Shown here: positions 44,572-53,624 of the stretch, one piece after another
How the letters are laid out: every line of letters begins with the position of its first letter
Numbering within the stretch: the stretch's first letter is position 1
Assembly: GCA_031365725.1 (NCBI GenBank)
Contig: JANLYQ010000019.1
Coordinates: forward strand, 5,909-69,908
DNA length: 64,000 nucleotides
Source: JANLYQ01 sp031365725
GTDB taxonomy: Bacteria > Actinomycetota > Actinomycetes > JACCUZ01
Reading direction: 5' to 3'
The notes under the pieces: generated by a model
What the model was told of the DNA's origin: nothing
What the model saw: the letters and a program-made list of their open reading frames with translations, nothing else
The model's database searches: none
Position numbers and translations under genes: made by a program

Positions 44572-45064
44572 CGCGGCCACCACCCTGACCGTCGTCGCCG
44601 CCCCCGCCGGCACTCGAGCTTGCCCCGGTGGCGGTGTGCGCGGCCGGTGCTGACTTTGCGGGCTGCTGACGGGCACCATGCACCACAGGCTGTACGACGG
44701 GGCGCGCGGCTGCTTCGCGCGCTGCCGCGACGGCGGCGACGCGCTGCTTCGTGGCGGCAGCGATCCTGCGGGCACGCGTCTTCTTGGCCGCTGCCAGCTG
44801 GGCCTCCGCGTCGGAGACGCGCTGGTTCAGCTGGTCGCCGCGCTGCGACATCGTGTCCACGTAGTCCTGCAGCGCCTGTCGACCATCGGTCTGCTGGGCG
44901 GACCCGACCGTGGTCAGGGCAGGGGCTGCGAGGGCGGCCGGGCTATCGGCGGACGGGGTCGTGGTGGCCGCGTCACTGCCCACAGTGGCGACTGCTGCCC
45001 CGGCTGCGCCGAGGATCCCGGTGGCCGCGACGACGGTCATCGTCACGCGTCGAGAGCGCTTCAT
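44564..45064 (-). CDS. Exported protein with coiled-coil segment, unknown function
   Basis: A 166-residue protein. A signal sequence or anchor (about residues 5-30) is followed by a predicted coiled coil (ALQDYVDTMSQRGDQLNQRV then SDAEAQLAAAKKTRARR, about 64-105) and a Gly/Ser/Asp-rich tail. GAGGGG lies before the ATG. With its overlapping partner downstream it forms a two-gene unit: both are exported, coiled and low-complexity. A cell-envelope role is possible but nothing identifies it. Confidence 0.65.
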   Translation of the reverse strand: MKRSRRVTMTVVAATGILGAAGAAVATVGSDAATTTPSADSPAALAAPALTTVGSAQQTDGRQALQDYVDTMSQRGDQLNQRVSDAEAQLAAAKKTRARRIAAATKQRVAAVAAAREAAARPVVQPVVHGARQQPAKSAPAAHTATGASSSAGGGGDDGQGGGRDD

Positions 45065-45197
45065 GGTGTGCCCCTCTTGCTCAGCTGCTTGGTGCTCCGT
45101 GCCTCAAGCATCGGCGCCCTGCCACGGGTCCACCGCCGCTTAGGGGTCAGTTAGGGCAGCGAAAGGCGAAATTTGTCCCCCGCGGCGCCGCTCCCCG

Positions 45198-45860
45198 TCA
45201 GCGCAGGGAGAACGGTGGGTACCGGTCGGTGACGAGCAGGAACGCGTACGCCTCGACCCGCAGCCACCAGCGGCCGACGCCGACCACGTAGTCGAACAAC
45301 CCACGCGGATAGCGGCCCGTCACCAGGATCGCGACCCATGCAGCGACCACCGAGAAGACTGCGCCCACGGACAAGAACAGCAACAGCACAAAGTGCGGGA
45401 TGGCGAGCAGCCACTTCACCAAGGGCAACCAGCGGTTGAGGTCTTGGGCGGCGTCGGGATAGTCGAGCCCCAGATCCACCTTCTGCTTATCGACGGTCGA
45501 GGGGTAGTCGTCAGTCAGGAGCGCGACGTAGGCACCCACCCGAGCGCCGAAACGAGCGAGCTCGAGTGCGAAGTCGAACCACCACCGCGGATATCGCTGC
45601 CGGAACAGGATCATCAACAGAGTCGCCAAGAACAGGCCACTGGCGATGCCGCCGCTGGTGGAGCTCACCGCCTTTCCGCTCTGGTCGTACACCGTCCGTG
45701 TCACACCGGACGTGAGCAACCCGTAGATGATGGCGATGGGAATGACGAGCGCGATCCGGAAGAGCGACGTCAGCCGGTTGTGCTCGGCCGTGTACTCGAC
45801 GGCGAGACGGGCTGGGTAGCTCGAGGGCACTGAGGGCGCGGACTCGACCTGGTCGGACAT
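45198..45860 (-). CDS. DUF4389 membrane protein
   Basis: A 220-residue integral membrane protein with about four helices. It carries two related segments, RYPRWWFDFALELARFGARV (then ALLTDDYP) and RYPRGLFDYVVGVGRWWLRV (then LLVTDRYPPFSL), the hallmark repeats of DUF4389. Function is unknown. GAGGTCC-type purines precede the ATG, and a DosR-like box (45924) lies about 64 bp upstream, so it may be hypoxia-induced. Confidence 0.85.
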   Translation of the reverse strand: MSDQVESAPSVPSSYPARLAVEYTAEHNRLTSLFRIALVIPIAIIYGLLTSGVTRTVYDQSGKAVSSTSGGIASGLFLATLLMILFRQRYPRWWFDFALELARFGARVGAYVALLTDDYPSTVDKQKVDLGLDYPDAAQDLNRWLPLVKWLLAIPHFVLLLFLSVGAVFSVVAAWVAILVTGRYPRGLFDYVVGVGRWWLRVEAYAFLLVTDRYPPFSLR

Positions 45861-45923
45861 TGAGGACCTCCTGCTGACGCCTTCTTGGCGTCCACCCTTG
45901 CCCGCACCTTCGTCGCGTGGCGA

Positions 45924-45937
45924 GAGTCTTAGGTCCC
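45924..45937. promoter_or_regulatory. DosR-like box GAGTCTTAGGTCCC
   Basis: It keeps the AGGTCCC half and the overall 14-bp frame; the left half is degenerate. It lies 64 bp upstream of the DUF4389 gene and just beyond the 3' end of the ATPase gene. Confidence 0.5.
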
Positions 45938-45986
45938 TATCTTGTCTCTACGTGGCGGTGTCTGGCGCTGCCCGACGGCGTTGGGG

Positions 45987-48572
45987 TCAGCCCGTTCGCC
46001 GGCGCGGGTAGGTCTTGTGCGCGGCATCGACGAGTGGGATCGTCGCGGCGGCCACGAGGCAGAAAAGCCACCCGGTCGTGGTGGGCCAGGATCCGCCGAG
46101 TAGGTCGGCGACCCACGGGATCCCCAGAAACGCCACGAGCAGGGCCGCCTCGACAGCGACAGCAAGCAGGATGAACGGGTTGCTCCTCGGGTCGCAACGC
46201 CACGCCGGGAGCGTCTCGCTGCGACAGGTGAAGGCGTTCGCGATCTGCGCCACAGCGACAACAGCGAATGCCGACCCGGACGCCGAGGCCAGCAGTCCGG
46301 GAGAGGGGACATCGCCGAAGCCCCAGCCGTGGGCGAGAAGAATTGTGAGGAAGGCCCCCATCGAGAGCAACGCCTCGGTCGGACCGAGCACCAGCAGGGC
46401 CCGGCGCATCAAGCCTCCGTCGACGACCGACCGCGTCCGTCTCGGTCCATTCATGGCGCGCTCGTTGGCAGGCTCAGCGCCGAGGGCGAGCGCGGGCAGC
46501 ATATCGGTGCCGATGTCGAGGGCAAGGACTTGAAGGACGCCGATGGCGAGTGGGATCTTGCTGCCCGTCAGCGCCCACAGGACGAACGGGACCAGCTCGG
46601 CCACGTTGTCGGTCAGGTGGAAGGTCAGGAAGCGCCGGATGTTGGAGAAGGTTCCCCGGCCCAGTTGGATGGCCTTCGGGATGGTCGCAAAACTGTCGTC
46701 CAGAAGGACCAGGTCCGCCGCCTCGCGAGCGACGTCGCTGCCCGACAGGCCCATCGCAATGCCGACGTCGGCCTCACGCAGAGCCGCCGCGTCGTTGACG
46801 CCGTCACCGGTCATCGCCACGACGTGGCCGTGCGACCGCAGGGCCCGGGCGATGCGTAGCTTGTCGGCCGGGGTCACTCGGGCGACGACGGCGCCGTCCT
46901 CGCGGTCGAGCAGCTCAGCGATCTGGGAGTCAGTCTCGGGCAGGTCGACGCCCTCCACGACAGTGCCGGTCGGCCCCAGGAGACCGACCTCCACAGCGAT
47001 GGCGGCTGCCGTGGCTGCGCTGTCGCCGGTCACCATGGCCAGCCGGATCCCGGCACCTCGGCACAGCGCCACCGCTGTCGCGACCTCGGCTCGCGGCGGG
47101 TCCTGGATGCCGATGAGGGCAAGAAGCTCGAGATCGTGTCCAACGGCGGTCTCCAAGCCGCCTTCGTCGGTGGGCGGCCCGACGGCACGAGCTCGCGCCA
47201 CGGCCATGACCCGACGTCCGCGTCCCGACATGTCGGCGAGCTGGGACCACTCGGTCCTCGTCGGTGTGAGGCCGGTGCATCGGTCCAGCAGCACCTCGGG
47301 TGCACCCATGACGTATGCCGTGCCGCCGACGATAGCCGCACTCGATCGCGTGGCAGCGGTGAACGGGAGACGGATGCTTGCCGCGGCCTGGTCGGGGCAG
47401 CCCAAGCGGTGGGCAAACGCATCGAGGGCCGCGTCCATCGGGTCGCCCTCCGCCACCCATCGACCACCGAGCTCCACGCTGCGCCCCGTGGAGCAACCGA
47501 GTGCTCCGACGGCGGCCACCGACGCGAGCACCATCGCGTCGCGAGAGGCATCGACCGTTCCTCGAGGTTCGTAGCCGGTACCGGTCACCCTCAAGCTCCC
47601 GGCCGGGGTCCAGCCCTCCACCACAGACATCTCGTTGCGGGTGAGGGTGCCCGTCTTGTCGGTGCAGATGAACGTGGTGGCGCCGAGGGTCTCGACGGCC
47701 TCCAGGTGGCGGACGAGGGCGTTGTCGGCGGCCATCCGCTGTGCCGCCCGGGCGAGGGACAGCGTGACCGTGGGCAACAGTCCCTCCGGGACGAGCGCCA
47801 CCATCACCCCGACCCCGAGCAGCAACGCCGAGGTGACACCAGCACCTAGGAGGAGCGAGGTACCAGCGAGCAGGACACCGACCGACGCGGCGATGGCGGC
47901 CACGACGATCACCAGCTTGTGCAGCTGGACGGACAGCGGGCTGGGTGGACGTTGCGCCTGATCGGTGAGCGCGGCTATGCCGGCGAGGCGGGTTGCCGTC
48001 CCGATAGCGATGACAACACCCGTCGCGTCGCCCTGGACCGCGAAGGTCCCAGCGAAGACGTCGCAGCCGACAGGCCGTGGCTGAGGGACACTCTCTCCGG
48101 TGAGCATGGATTCGTCGACCGTCAGCTCATGCGCGACCTCGATCCGGAGATCGGCACCGACGCGGTCGCCCGCCGCGAGCAGGACAACGTCGCCGCAGAC
48201 CAAGTCCTCGACCGCGACGCTGATGGTGCGGCCGCCGCGCCGCACGTGGGCGGCGGCCGGCAGCATCGCGTTCAGCTGCTCGGCGGCGCGGTCCGCCTTG
48301 TGCTCCTGCAGAAAGGCAAACAGTCCGTTGAGCAGCACGATCACGACGACCGCAGCAGCCAAGGGAACCATCCCCGCCAGCAGGGCAAGCAGTGCAGCTG
48401 CCCAGAGCATGCCGGCAAAGAAGTGGGTGAGCTGAGCCATCAGCATCCGCCAGGCCGGTGTGCGACGCGGGGGCGGGACGGCGTTCGCGCCATCTCGCCG
48501 ATGACGCACAAGAGCTTCCGCGGCAGAGAGTCCAGCAGGAGCTGCGGCGGTGGGCGCGGTCGACGTCGTCAC
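45987..48572 (-). CDS. P-type cation ATPase with Na,K-ATPase-like helices, last gene of the arginine deiminase operon
   Basis: An 861-residue P2-type ATPase: LTGESVPQ, DKTGTLT near residue 304, and MTGDGVNDAAAL. M4 reads VPEGLLPTVTLSLA and M6 LALDIGTDMLPALALG. These resemble Na,K/H,K-ATPase helices (PEGLL, DLGTDMVPA) more than SERCA, so a monovalent cation (Na+, K+, H+) is plausible; the ion cannot be settled by eye. The GTG at 48572 overlaps the arcC stop (GTGA). The frame is open further upstream to 49052, but that part is antisense to nothing useful and shadows arcC. Confidence 0.88.
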   Translation of the reverse strand: MTTSTAPTAAAPAGLSAAEALVRHRRDGANAVPPPRRTPAWRMLMAQLTHFFAGMLWAAALLALLAGMVPLAAAVVVIVLLNGLFAFLQEHKADRAAEQLNAMLPAAAHVRRGGRTISVAVEDLVCGDVVLLAAGDRVGADLRIEVAHELTVDESMLTGESVPQPRPVGCDVFAGTFAVQGDATGVVIAIGTATRLAGIAALTDQAQRPPSPLSVQLHKLVIVVAAIAASVGVLLAGTSLLLGAGVTSALLLGVGVMVALVPEGLLPTVTLSLARAAQRMAADNALVRHLEAVETLGATTFICTDKTGTLTRNEMSVVEGWTPAGSLRVTGTGYEPRGTVDASRDAMVLASVAAVGALGCSTGRSVELGGRWVAEGDPMDAALDAFAHRLGCPDQAAASIRLPFTAATRSSAAIVGGTAYVMGAPEVLLDRCTGLTPTRTEWSQLADMSGRGRRVMAVARARAVGPPTDEGGLETAVGHDLELLALIGIQDPPRAEVATAVALCRGAGIRLAMVTGDSAATAAAIAVEVGLLGPTGTVVEGVDLPETDSQIAELLDREDGAVVARVTPADKLRIARALRSHGHVVAMTGDGVNDAAALREADVGIAMGLSGSDVAREAADLVLLDDSFATIPKAIQLGRGTFSNIRRFLTFHLTDNVAELVPFVLWALTGSKIPLAIGVLQVLALDIGTDMLPALALGAEPANERAMNGPRRTRSVVDGGLMRRALLVLGPTEALLSMGAFLTILLAHGWGFGDVPSPGLLASASGSAFAVVAVAQIANAFTCRSETLPAWRCDPRSNPFILLAVAVEAALLVAFLGIPWVADLLGGSWPTTTGWLFCLVAAATIPLVDAAHKTYPRRRTG

Positions 48573-49474
48573 GTCCGGGTGAGCTGCGTTCCCGCGGTGC
48601 CGGCGACGACGCTCTCGGTCTCGCAGAGCGCACCGATGGAGGCCTGACCTCCGGTGTCTTCCACGAACCGACGGGCCGCGGTGACCTTCGGCCCCATGGA
48701 GCCCGCGGGGAAGGTCATCGCGCGTAGCGTGCTGACGGTGACGTCGCGGAGCAGGCTCTGCTCCGGCGTCCCGTAGTGCGTCATTACTCCTGCGACATCG
48801 GTGAGGAGGACCAGACGGTCGGCCGCCAAGGACGTGGCGATGAGCGCTGCAACGGAGTCCTTGTCCACAACCGCGTCCACACCTGACAGCCCCTCGGGGC
48901 CGTCCAGCACCGGCACCCCTCCGCCGCCGGCCAGGATCACTGTGGTGCCGTGCGCGAGCAGGGTGCGTGCTGTCTCGATCTCCACGACGCGCACGGGGAG
49001 CGGTGATGCAACGACTCTGCGCCACCCGGCACCGTCGGGCCGGACGACCCACCCGTTCTCGGCGGCAAGCGACCGCGCCCGCTGCTCGCTGTAGACACCA
49101 CCGACGAACTTGGTGGGGTTGGTGAAGGCTGGGTCGTCGGCTGCCACGACGGTCTGGGTCACTAGCGTGACGACCGGTGTGGTGGGGTCGGCATTGGCGA
49201 GCGCCTGCTGCAGCCAGTAGCCGATGACGCCCTGGGTCTCGGCCACCAGCTCACTGAACGGATAGGGCCGAGTCAGGCTCCTGTCGGCGGCGCTCTCCAG
49301 CGCGAGCATCCCGACCTGGGGCCCGTTCCCGTGCACCAGGACCAGCTCATGCGCTCCCGCTAGTGCCGCCAAGGCGGGCGCAGCCTCGGCGATGTGCTGG
49401 AGCTGCACGGCCGAGTCGGGCTTGTCTCCACGGCGCAGCAGCGCGTTGCCGCCAAGGCCCACCACGACCCTCAC
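48569..49474 (-). CDS. arcC: Carbamate kinase
   Basis: A 301-residue carbamate kinase making ATP from carbamoyl phosphate and ADP. Motifs are VVGLGGNALLRRGD at the start, VHGNGPQVGMLAL, AETQGVIGYWLQQAL, TNPTKFVGGVYSE, ILAGGGGVPV, AVVDKDSVAALIA, and FPAGSMGPKV near the end. It starts with GTG at 49474, overlapping the arcB stop (GTGA). It is the ATP-yielding step of the arginine deiminase pathway. Confidence 0.95.
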   Translation of the reverse strand: MRVVVGLGGNALLRRGDKPDSAVQLQHIAEAAPALAALAGAHELVLVHGNGPQVGMLALESAADRSLTRPYPFSELVAETQGVIGYWLQQALANADPTTPVVTLVTQTVVAADDPAFTNPTKFVGGVYSEQRARSLAAENGWVVRPDGAGWRRVVASPLPVRVVEIETARTLLAHGTTVILAGGGGVPVLDGPEGLSGVDAVVDKDSVAALIATSLAADRLVLLTDVAGVMTHYGTPEQSLLRDVTVSTLRAMTFPAGSMGPKVTAARRFVEDTGGQASIGALCETESVVAGTAGTQLTRT

Positions 49475-50499
49475 GTGCGCCCGTCGGCAACCGCGACGTC
49501 GGCCAGAGTGGCGACCATGACGGCCTTGATCGTGTGCATCCGGTTCTCGGCCTGGTCGAAGACGATGGATGCGGGCGACTCGAAGACCTCGTCGGTGACT
49601 TCCAGGGCCGCGAGACCGGTCTTCCGGAAGATCTCCTCGCCGACGGCGGTCCCGCGGTCGTGGAAGGCGGGCAAGCAGTGCATGAACCTGACGTCCGGGT
49701 TCTTGGTCAGGGCCAGCAGCTGGGTCGTCACCTGGTAGGGCATCAGCATCGCGATCCGGTCGGTCCACGCCTCCACGGGCTCACCCATCGACACCCACAC
49801 GTCGGTGTAGACGAAGTCGGCGTCGAGCAGTCCGGTCGCCGGATCGCCGGTGCACGTGATGCGGGCGCCGGTCTCCTCTGCGATCGCGGTCGCCGCCTTG
49901 AGGACGTCCTCGGCGTTCTGCAAGGAGGGCGGAGCGACCATACGGACGTCCATGCCCAGCATCGCCCCGGCCACGAGCAGGGAGTTCGCCGTGTTGTCCC
50001 GCGCGTCGCCGATGAAGGCGAAGGAGATGTCCCGATCCGACGTGTGAGCGTGCTCGCGCATGGTGAGCATGTCGCAGAGTGACTGGGTCGGGTGCCACTC
50101 GTCCGTGAGGCCGTTCCACACCGGCACACCAGCAAAGGTGGCGAGCGTCTCCACAGTCGCCTGGTCGAAGCCCCGGTACTCGATGCCGTCGTACATCCGG
50201 CCCAGCACGCGAGCAGTGTCGGCGACCGACTCCTTGTGACCGAGGTGGGATCCCGACGGGTCGAGGTAGGTGACGTGGGCACCCTGGTCGTGGGCGGCGA
50301 CCTCGAAGGCGCACCGGGTGCGGGTCGATGCCTTCTCGAAGATCAGGGCGATGTTCTTGCCGGCGAGGCGCTGGACCTCGGTCCCTTCGCGCTTGTCGCC
50401 CTTGAGCCGCGCCGCGGTGTCGAGCAGGCTGCGCCACTCGTCCGGGCTGAAGTCGAGCTCTTTGAGAAAGCTGCGCCCCCGGAGCTGACCCGCCGTCAC
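49471..50499 (-). CDS. arcB: Ornithine carbamoyltransferase (catabolic)
   Basis: A 342-residue enzyme converting citrulline and phosphate to ornithine and carbamoyl phosphate in this context. It has the carbamoyl phosphate motif FEKASTRTRCAFE, GSHLGHKES, HPTQSLCDML, and FMHCLPAFHDRG. A length above 330 and the company of arcA and arcC point to the catabolic form. The GTG at 50499 overlaps the arcA stop. Confidence 0.95.
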   Translation of the reverse strand: MTAGQLRGRSFLKELDFSPDEWRSLLDTAARLKGDKREGTEVQRLAGKNIALIFEKASTRTRCAFEVAAHDQGAHVTYLDPSGSHLGHKESVADTARVLGRMYDGIEYRGFDQATVETLATFAGVPVWNGLTDEWHPTQSLCDMLTMREHAHTSDRDISFAFIGDARDNTANSLLVAGAMLGMDVRMVAPPSLQNAEDVLKAATAIAEETGARITCTGDPATGLLDADFVYTDVWVSMGEPVEAWTDRIAMLMPYQVTTQLLALTKNPDVRFMHCLPAFHDRGTAVGEEIFRKTGLAALEVTDEVFESPASIVFDQAENRMHTIKAVMVATLADVAVADGRT

Positions 50500-51728
50500 G
50501 CCGACACCGCCTCGCGCTCGATCGGACAGGTCATGCACCGTGGTCCGCCGCGCCCTCTGCCCAGCTCCTCGCCCACGACCGGGATGACCCGGATGCCTTG
50601 CTCGGTGAGATAGCGGTTGGTCGTCGTGTTGCGCTCGTAACCCAGGATCACCCCGGGTGCCACTGCCAGGAAGTTGTTCCCGTCGTCCCACTGCTCGCGC
50701 TTCGCGCCCATCTCGTCGATGGGAGTCTGCAGGACCCGCAGGCTGCCCACGCCGGCCAGGCCGAGAGCCTCGGCCACGACTGGGAAGAGCTCGGCGTTCT
50801 CTTCGATCTTGAAGTCGCCGGCGTCTCCCCTCGCCCGCAGGGTGAAGGACCGCAGCTCCTCCGGCAGATAAGGGTAAAGGCAGAACGCGTCGGCAGCGAT
50901 CATGGTCATCACCGTGTCGAGGTGCATGAAGGCTCGCTCTTTCGGTAGCTCCACGACGATCACGTTGTCGACGGTCCCGGCCCGGAACAGGCTGCAGGCC
51001 AGCGTCTCGACCCCCTGCGGTGTTGACCTCTCCCCCATCCCGATCATCACCGTGCGGTTGCCGATGACGGTGATGTCGCCGCCTTCGACGGTCGCCGTGT
51101 CGTGGGCGAGCGAGTCGTTGCCGTAGAGAAAGTGGGTCCCGGCAAAGAGAGGATGGAAGTTGTAGACGACCCGGGAGTTGATCGTCTCGCCGCGTCGGGC
51201 CGGCATGGCCATCGGGTTGACCGAGACACCGTCGTAGATCCAGGCGGAGTTGTCGCGCTGGAAGAGGTGGTTGGGCAGCGGACGGAGCAGGAAGTCGTCC
51301 TTGCCGAGGTAGTCCATCAGCAAGCTCGGGGCGTGCAGCAAGGACACGACGTCACGCTTGAGGACACCGCCGATGAGCACCTCGGCAAGCACTGGGGCCG
51401 GCGTAGAGCCGACCAGCTCGTCGAGGGGTGCGTCGAGTGCGGGTCCGAACCGGGTCGCCGTCGTGAGGCGCTCCTGGAGGAACGGCCGGGCACCCGGCTC
51501 ATCGAGTGCCACGGCCAAGAGCTGGGCGAAGTGGTGGACGAGCACGCCTTCACCTTCGAGCTGTCGGGTGAACGCGTCATGTTCTTCACGGGCGCGGTCG
51601 GCCCACATCACGTCGTCGAACAGCAGTTCGTCGACGTTGTCCGGAGTGAGTCGGTCGAGCTCGATGCCGGGACGGTGCACAATCGCCTGCTTGAGCAGGC
51701 CGACCTCGGAGTCGACGTGGAACGACAT
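50496..51728 (-). CDS. arcA: Arginine deiminase
   Basis: A 410-residue enzyme hydrolysing arginine to citrulline and ammonia. It opens with FHVDSEVGLLKQAIVHRPG and has FQRDNSAWIYDG, TVEGGDITVIG, FMHLDTVMTMI, WDDGNNFLAVAPG, and the catalytic Cys near residue 400 in GPRCMTCPIER. GAGG lies before the ATG. It is the second gene of the operon, 41 bp after the permease. Confidence 0.96.
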   Translation of the reverse strand: MSFHVDSEVGLLKQAIVHRPGIELDRLTPDNVDELLFDDVMWADRAREEHDAFTRQLEGEGVLVHHFAQLLAVALDEPGARPFLQERLTTATRFGPALDAPLDELVGSTPAPVLAEVLIGGVLKRDVVSLLHAPSLLMDYLGKDDFLLRPLPNHLFQRDNSAWIYDGVSVNPMAMPARRGETINSRVVYNFHPLFAGTHFLYGNDSLAHDTATVEGGDITVIGNRTVMIGMGERSTPQGVETLACSLFRAGTVDNVIVVELPKERAFMHLDTVMTMIAADAFCLYPYLPEELRSFTLRARGDAGDFKIEENAELFPVVAEALGLAGVGSLRVLQTPIDEMGAKREQWDDGNNFLAVAPGVILGYERNTTTNRYLTEQGIRVIPVVGEELGRGRGGPRCMTCPIEREAVSA

Positions 51729-51769
51729 GGGGAAGAGCCTCTCGTGGGAGTGATGCGCGAGCGCATCGG

Positions 51770-53173
51770 TCAGCGGTAGTCGGGCACGGGGTCCGGACGG
51801 GTCATGGAGCCGCGCATCGCGAGATACACCGGGATGCCGATCAGCGAGGCAGCCCCGGCCATCAGGAACGGCCCCCACACGACGTACCAGGAGCTCCCGG
51901 TGTTGGTGGAGTAGTAGATAAAGGCGATGGACATGACCAGGGCGACGACGGCAACCGAGACGTCGAGTACGAAGCGCGGCGTCCTGCCCTGCCGGTGGTC
52001 CCGCCAGCGCCAGGTGAGCTGAGCCAGCGCCGAGAACGCGTAGGGGATGGCCGCGGTGATCCCGGTCATCAGCACCAGCGTGGTGAAGACCGTGGCCCCG
52101 CTCGTGCCCAGGTAGCTCAAGATCACGGCGAGAGAGGCCAGTGCCGTGGAGGAGATGACACCGAAGGCTGGCACCCCTCGACCGTTCAGCTGCGCGAAGC
52201 GTCGCGGGAACAGGCCGTCGTTGGCGGCCGCCAACGGCATCTCGGCCACGATCATCGTCCAGCCGTTGAGGGCGCCGATGCCGGAGATGATCACCGCGAG
52301 AGCCACCAGGTTGCCAGCCCACGATCCGCCGCCGACGATCACGTTCGCCGCAGCGGAGTAGGACGCCTTGTTGCCATCGAGTGCCAAGGCACTTGCCGGG
52401 AGGATCCCGAAGACCGCGACGAGAGAGAGCACGTAGACGACGCCGCTGGCAAGGGTGCCGTAGATCGTCGAGCGTCCGATGTTGCGCGCCGGGTCACGCA
52501 CCTTGGCAGCCGCGACCGATGCCGTCTCGACGCCGAGATAGCTGAAGAGGCAGATGGCCATGGCGCCGCCGATCGCCGAGAGGTTGCTGCTCCCGCTGGT
52601 GTTCCACGGGGTGAAGTTCCCGGCACTGATGAAGAAGAGCCCGAGCGTCGACATCAGTGCCAACGGGAGGAACTTCAGCACGGTGGTCCAGAGCTGGAAG
52701 ACGCCCATAGTCCGTACGCCGACGAGGTTCACCACGGCCGGGATCCACAGTCCGGTGAGCGCGATCAGGATGGACCAGGCGGTGCTCCCACCCTTGTTGA
52801 CGAAGGTCTCCACGTAGTACACCCAGCCCACCGCGATGGCGGCGTTGCCCGCCCAGGCGGTGATCCAGTACGACCACGCGTTGCTGAAGCCGAGACCGTT
52901 GCCGAACGCAGCCCGGGCGTAGGCGTACGGCCCACCGTCGGCGGGGAGCCGGCGGGACATGACGGCGAACATCATCGCCAGCGCGATCGCGCCGACCGTT
53001 GCCATGCCCATCGCGACAAGACTGATGGGACCGTAGGACGCGATCGCGTAGGGCAGGCTGAAGATGCCGACGCCAATGATGCTGCCCATGACGAGCGCAG
53101 TCGACTGGGGGAGCCCTAGTCGCTGCCCTGTCGTACTGCGGGAGACGGTCCCGCGGTCCAGTACCTGTGTCAT
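51770..53173 (-). CDS. APC-family amino acid permease, probable arginine/ornithine exchanger
   Basis: A 467-residue transporter with about 12 membrane helices. The N-terminal APC signature is VMGSIIGVGIFSLPYAIASYG, and the helix-6 region carries FSYLGVETASVAAAKVRDPAR, as in the basic amino acid/polyamine antiporter group. Placed first in front of arcA, arcB and arcC, it probably exchanges arginine for ornithine (ArcD function). The ATG at 53173 has GAGAGG upstream; a longer frame to 53218 is less likely. A DosR-like box is 73 bp upstream. Confidence 0.88.
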   Translation of the reverse strand: MTQVLDRGTVSRSTTGQRLGLPQSTALVMGSIIGVGIFSLPYAIASYGPISLVAMGMATVGAIALAMMFAVMSRRLPADGGPYAYARAAFGNGLGFSNAWSYWITAWAGNAAIAVGWVYYVETFVNKGGSTAWSILIALTGLWIPAVVNLVGVRTMGVFQLWTTVLKFLPLALMSTLGLFFISAGNFTPWNTSGSSNLSAIGGAMAICLFSYLGVETASVAAAKVRDPARNIGRSTIYGTLASGVVYVLSLVAVFGILPASALALDGNKASYSAAANVIVGGGSWAGNLVALAVIISGIGALNGWTMIVAEMPLAAANDGLFPRRFAQLNGRGVPAFGVISSTALASLAVILSYLGTSGATVFTTLVLMTGITAAIPYAFSALAQLTWRWRDHRQGRTPRFVLDVSVAVVALVMSIAFIYYSTNTGSSWYVVWGPFLMAGAASLIGIPVYLAMRGSMTRPDPVPDYR

Positions 53174-53245
53174 GGCGACCTCTCCGACAAGGGCCAGCCC
53201 CTCATCCAGCAGCGCCACGCAACCACGGCTCGGGCTCGGTCGTCA

Positions 53246-53259
53246 GGGCCAAAAGTCCC
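53246..53259. promoter_or_regulatory. DosR-like box GGGCCAAAAGTCCC
   Basis: One of the two best matches to the mycobacterial DosR core in this window. It is 73 bp upstream of the arginine/ornithine permease start, so it probably controls the whole arc operon and its ATPase. Confidence 0.72.
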
Positions 53260-53575
53260 GGTGCGCCCTGCTGGACGGGAGGCCTCAGGCCCGGCCGAGG
53301 AAGGCAGGACCCGCGGCCTTTCGGACCACGTCATCGGATCGCTAGACCGACGGAGTTGCTGCAGGTGAGTCTGTTCTCGTCTTCTCCGCAATCGCGTCCG
53401 CCTACCGCATCTCGTAGGCTGGTCCTGGCCACGACGGCCCTCTCCCATGTCGTTCCCGGTGGTGGAGCCGGAGGGGCTGGCTTGGGCTACGAGCTGCTCA
53501 TCGCTGAAGGCGTCCCGAGAGCCACAACCAACCGCGGCGCCACGACCTCGGCCGGCTCCCGCTATCCCGGACCCG

Positions 53576-53589
53576 AGGACTTTCGGCAC
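53576..53589. promoter_or_regulatory. DosR-like box AGGACTTTCGGCAC
   Basis: The reverse complement GTGCCGAAAGTCCT differs at two positions from the devR-proximal box. It is 36 bp upstream of the CPBP gene start, so the start codon or transcription start there may lie slightly further on. Confidence 0.6.
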
Positions 53590-53624
53590 TGGCCATCGGC
53601 CGGGCACAGCGTGAGTGTTGTGCC

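Larger units (their letters stand above)
53174..53624. other. 451-bp intergenic region with two DosR-like boxes
   Basis: This is the promoter region between the divergent arginine deiminase operon and the CPBP gene. DosR-like boxes sit at each end (53246-53259 and 53576-53589). Between them I see no gene with family resemblance on either strand. A short frame runs through but has the composition of a shadow. Confidence 0.7.

Noticed and set aside
48573..49052. N-terminal extension of the second ATPase
   Set aside because: It runs out of frame through arcC; the GTG at 48572 with GTGA overlap fits the operon pattern.
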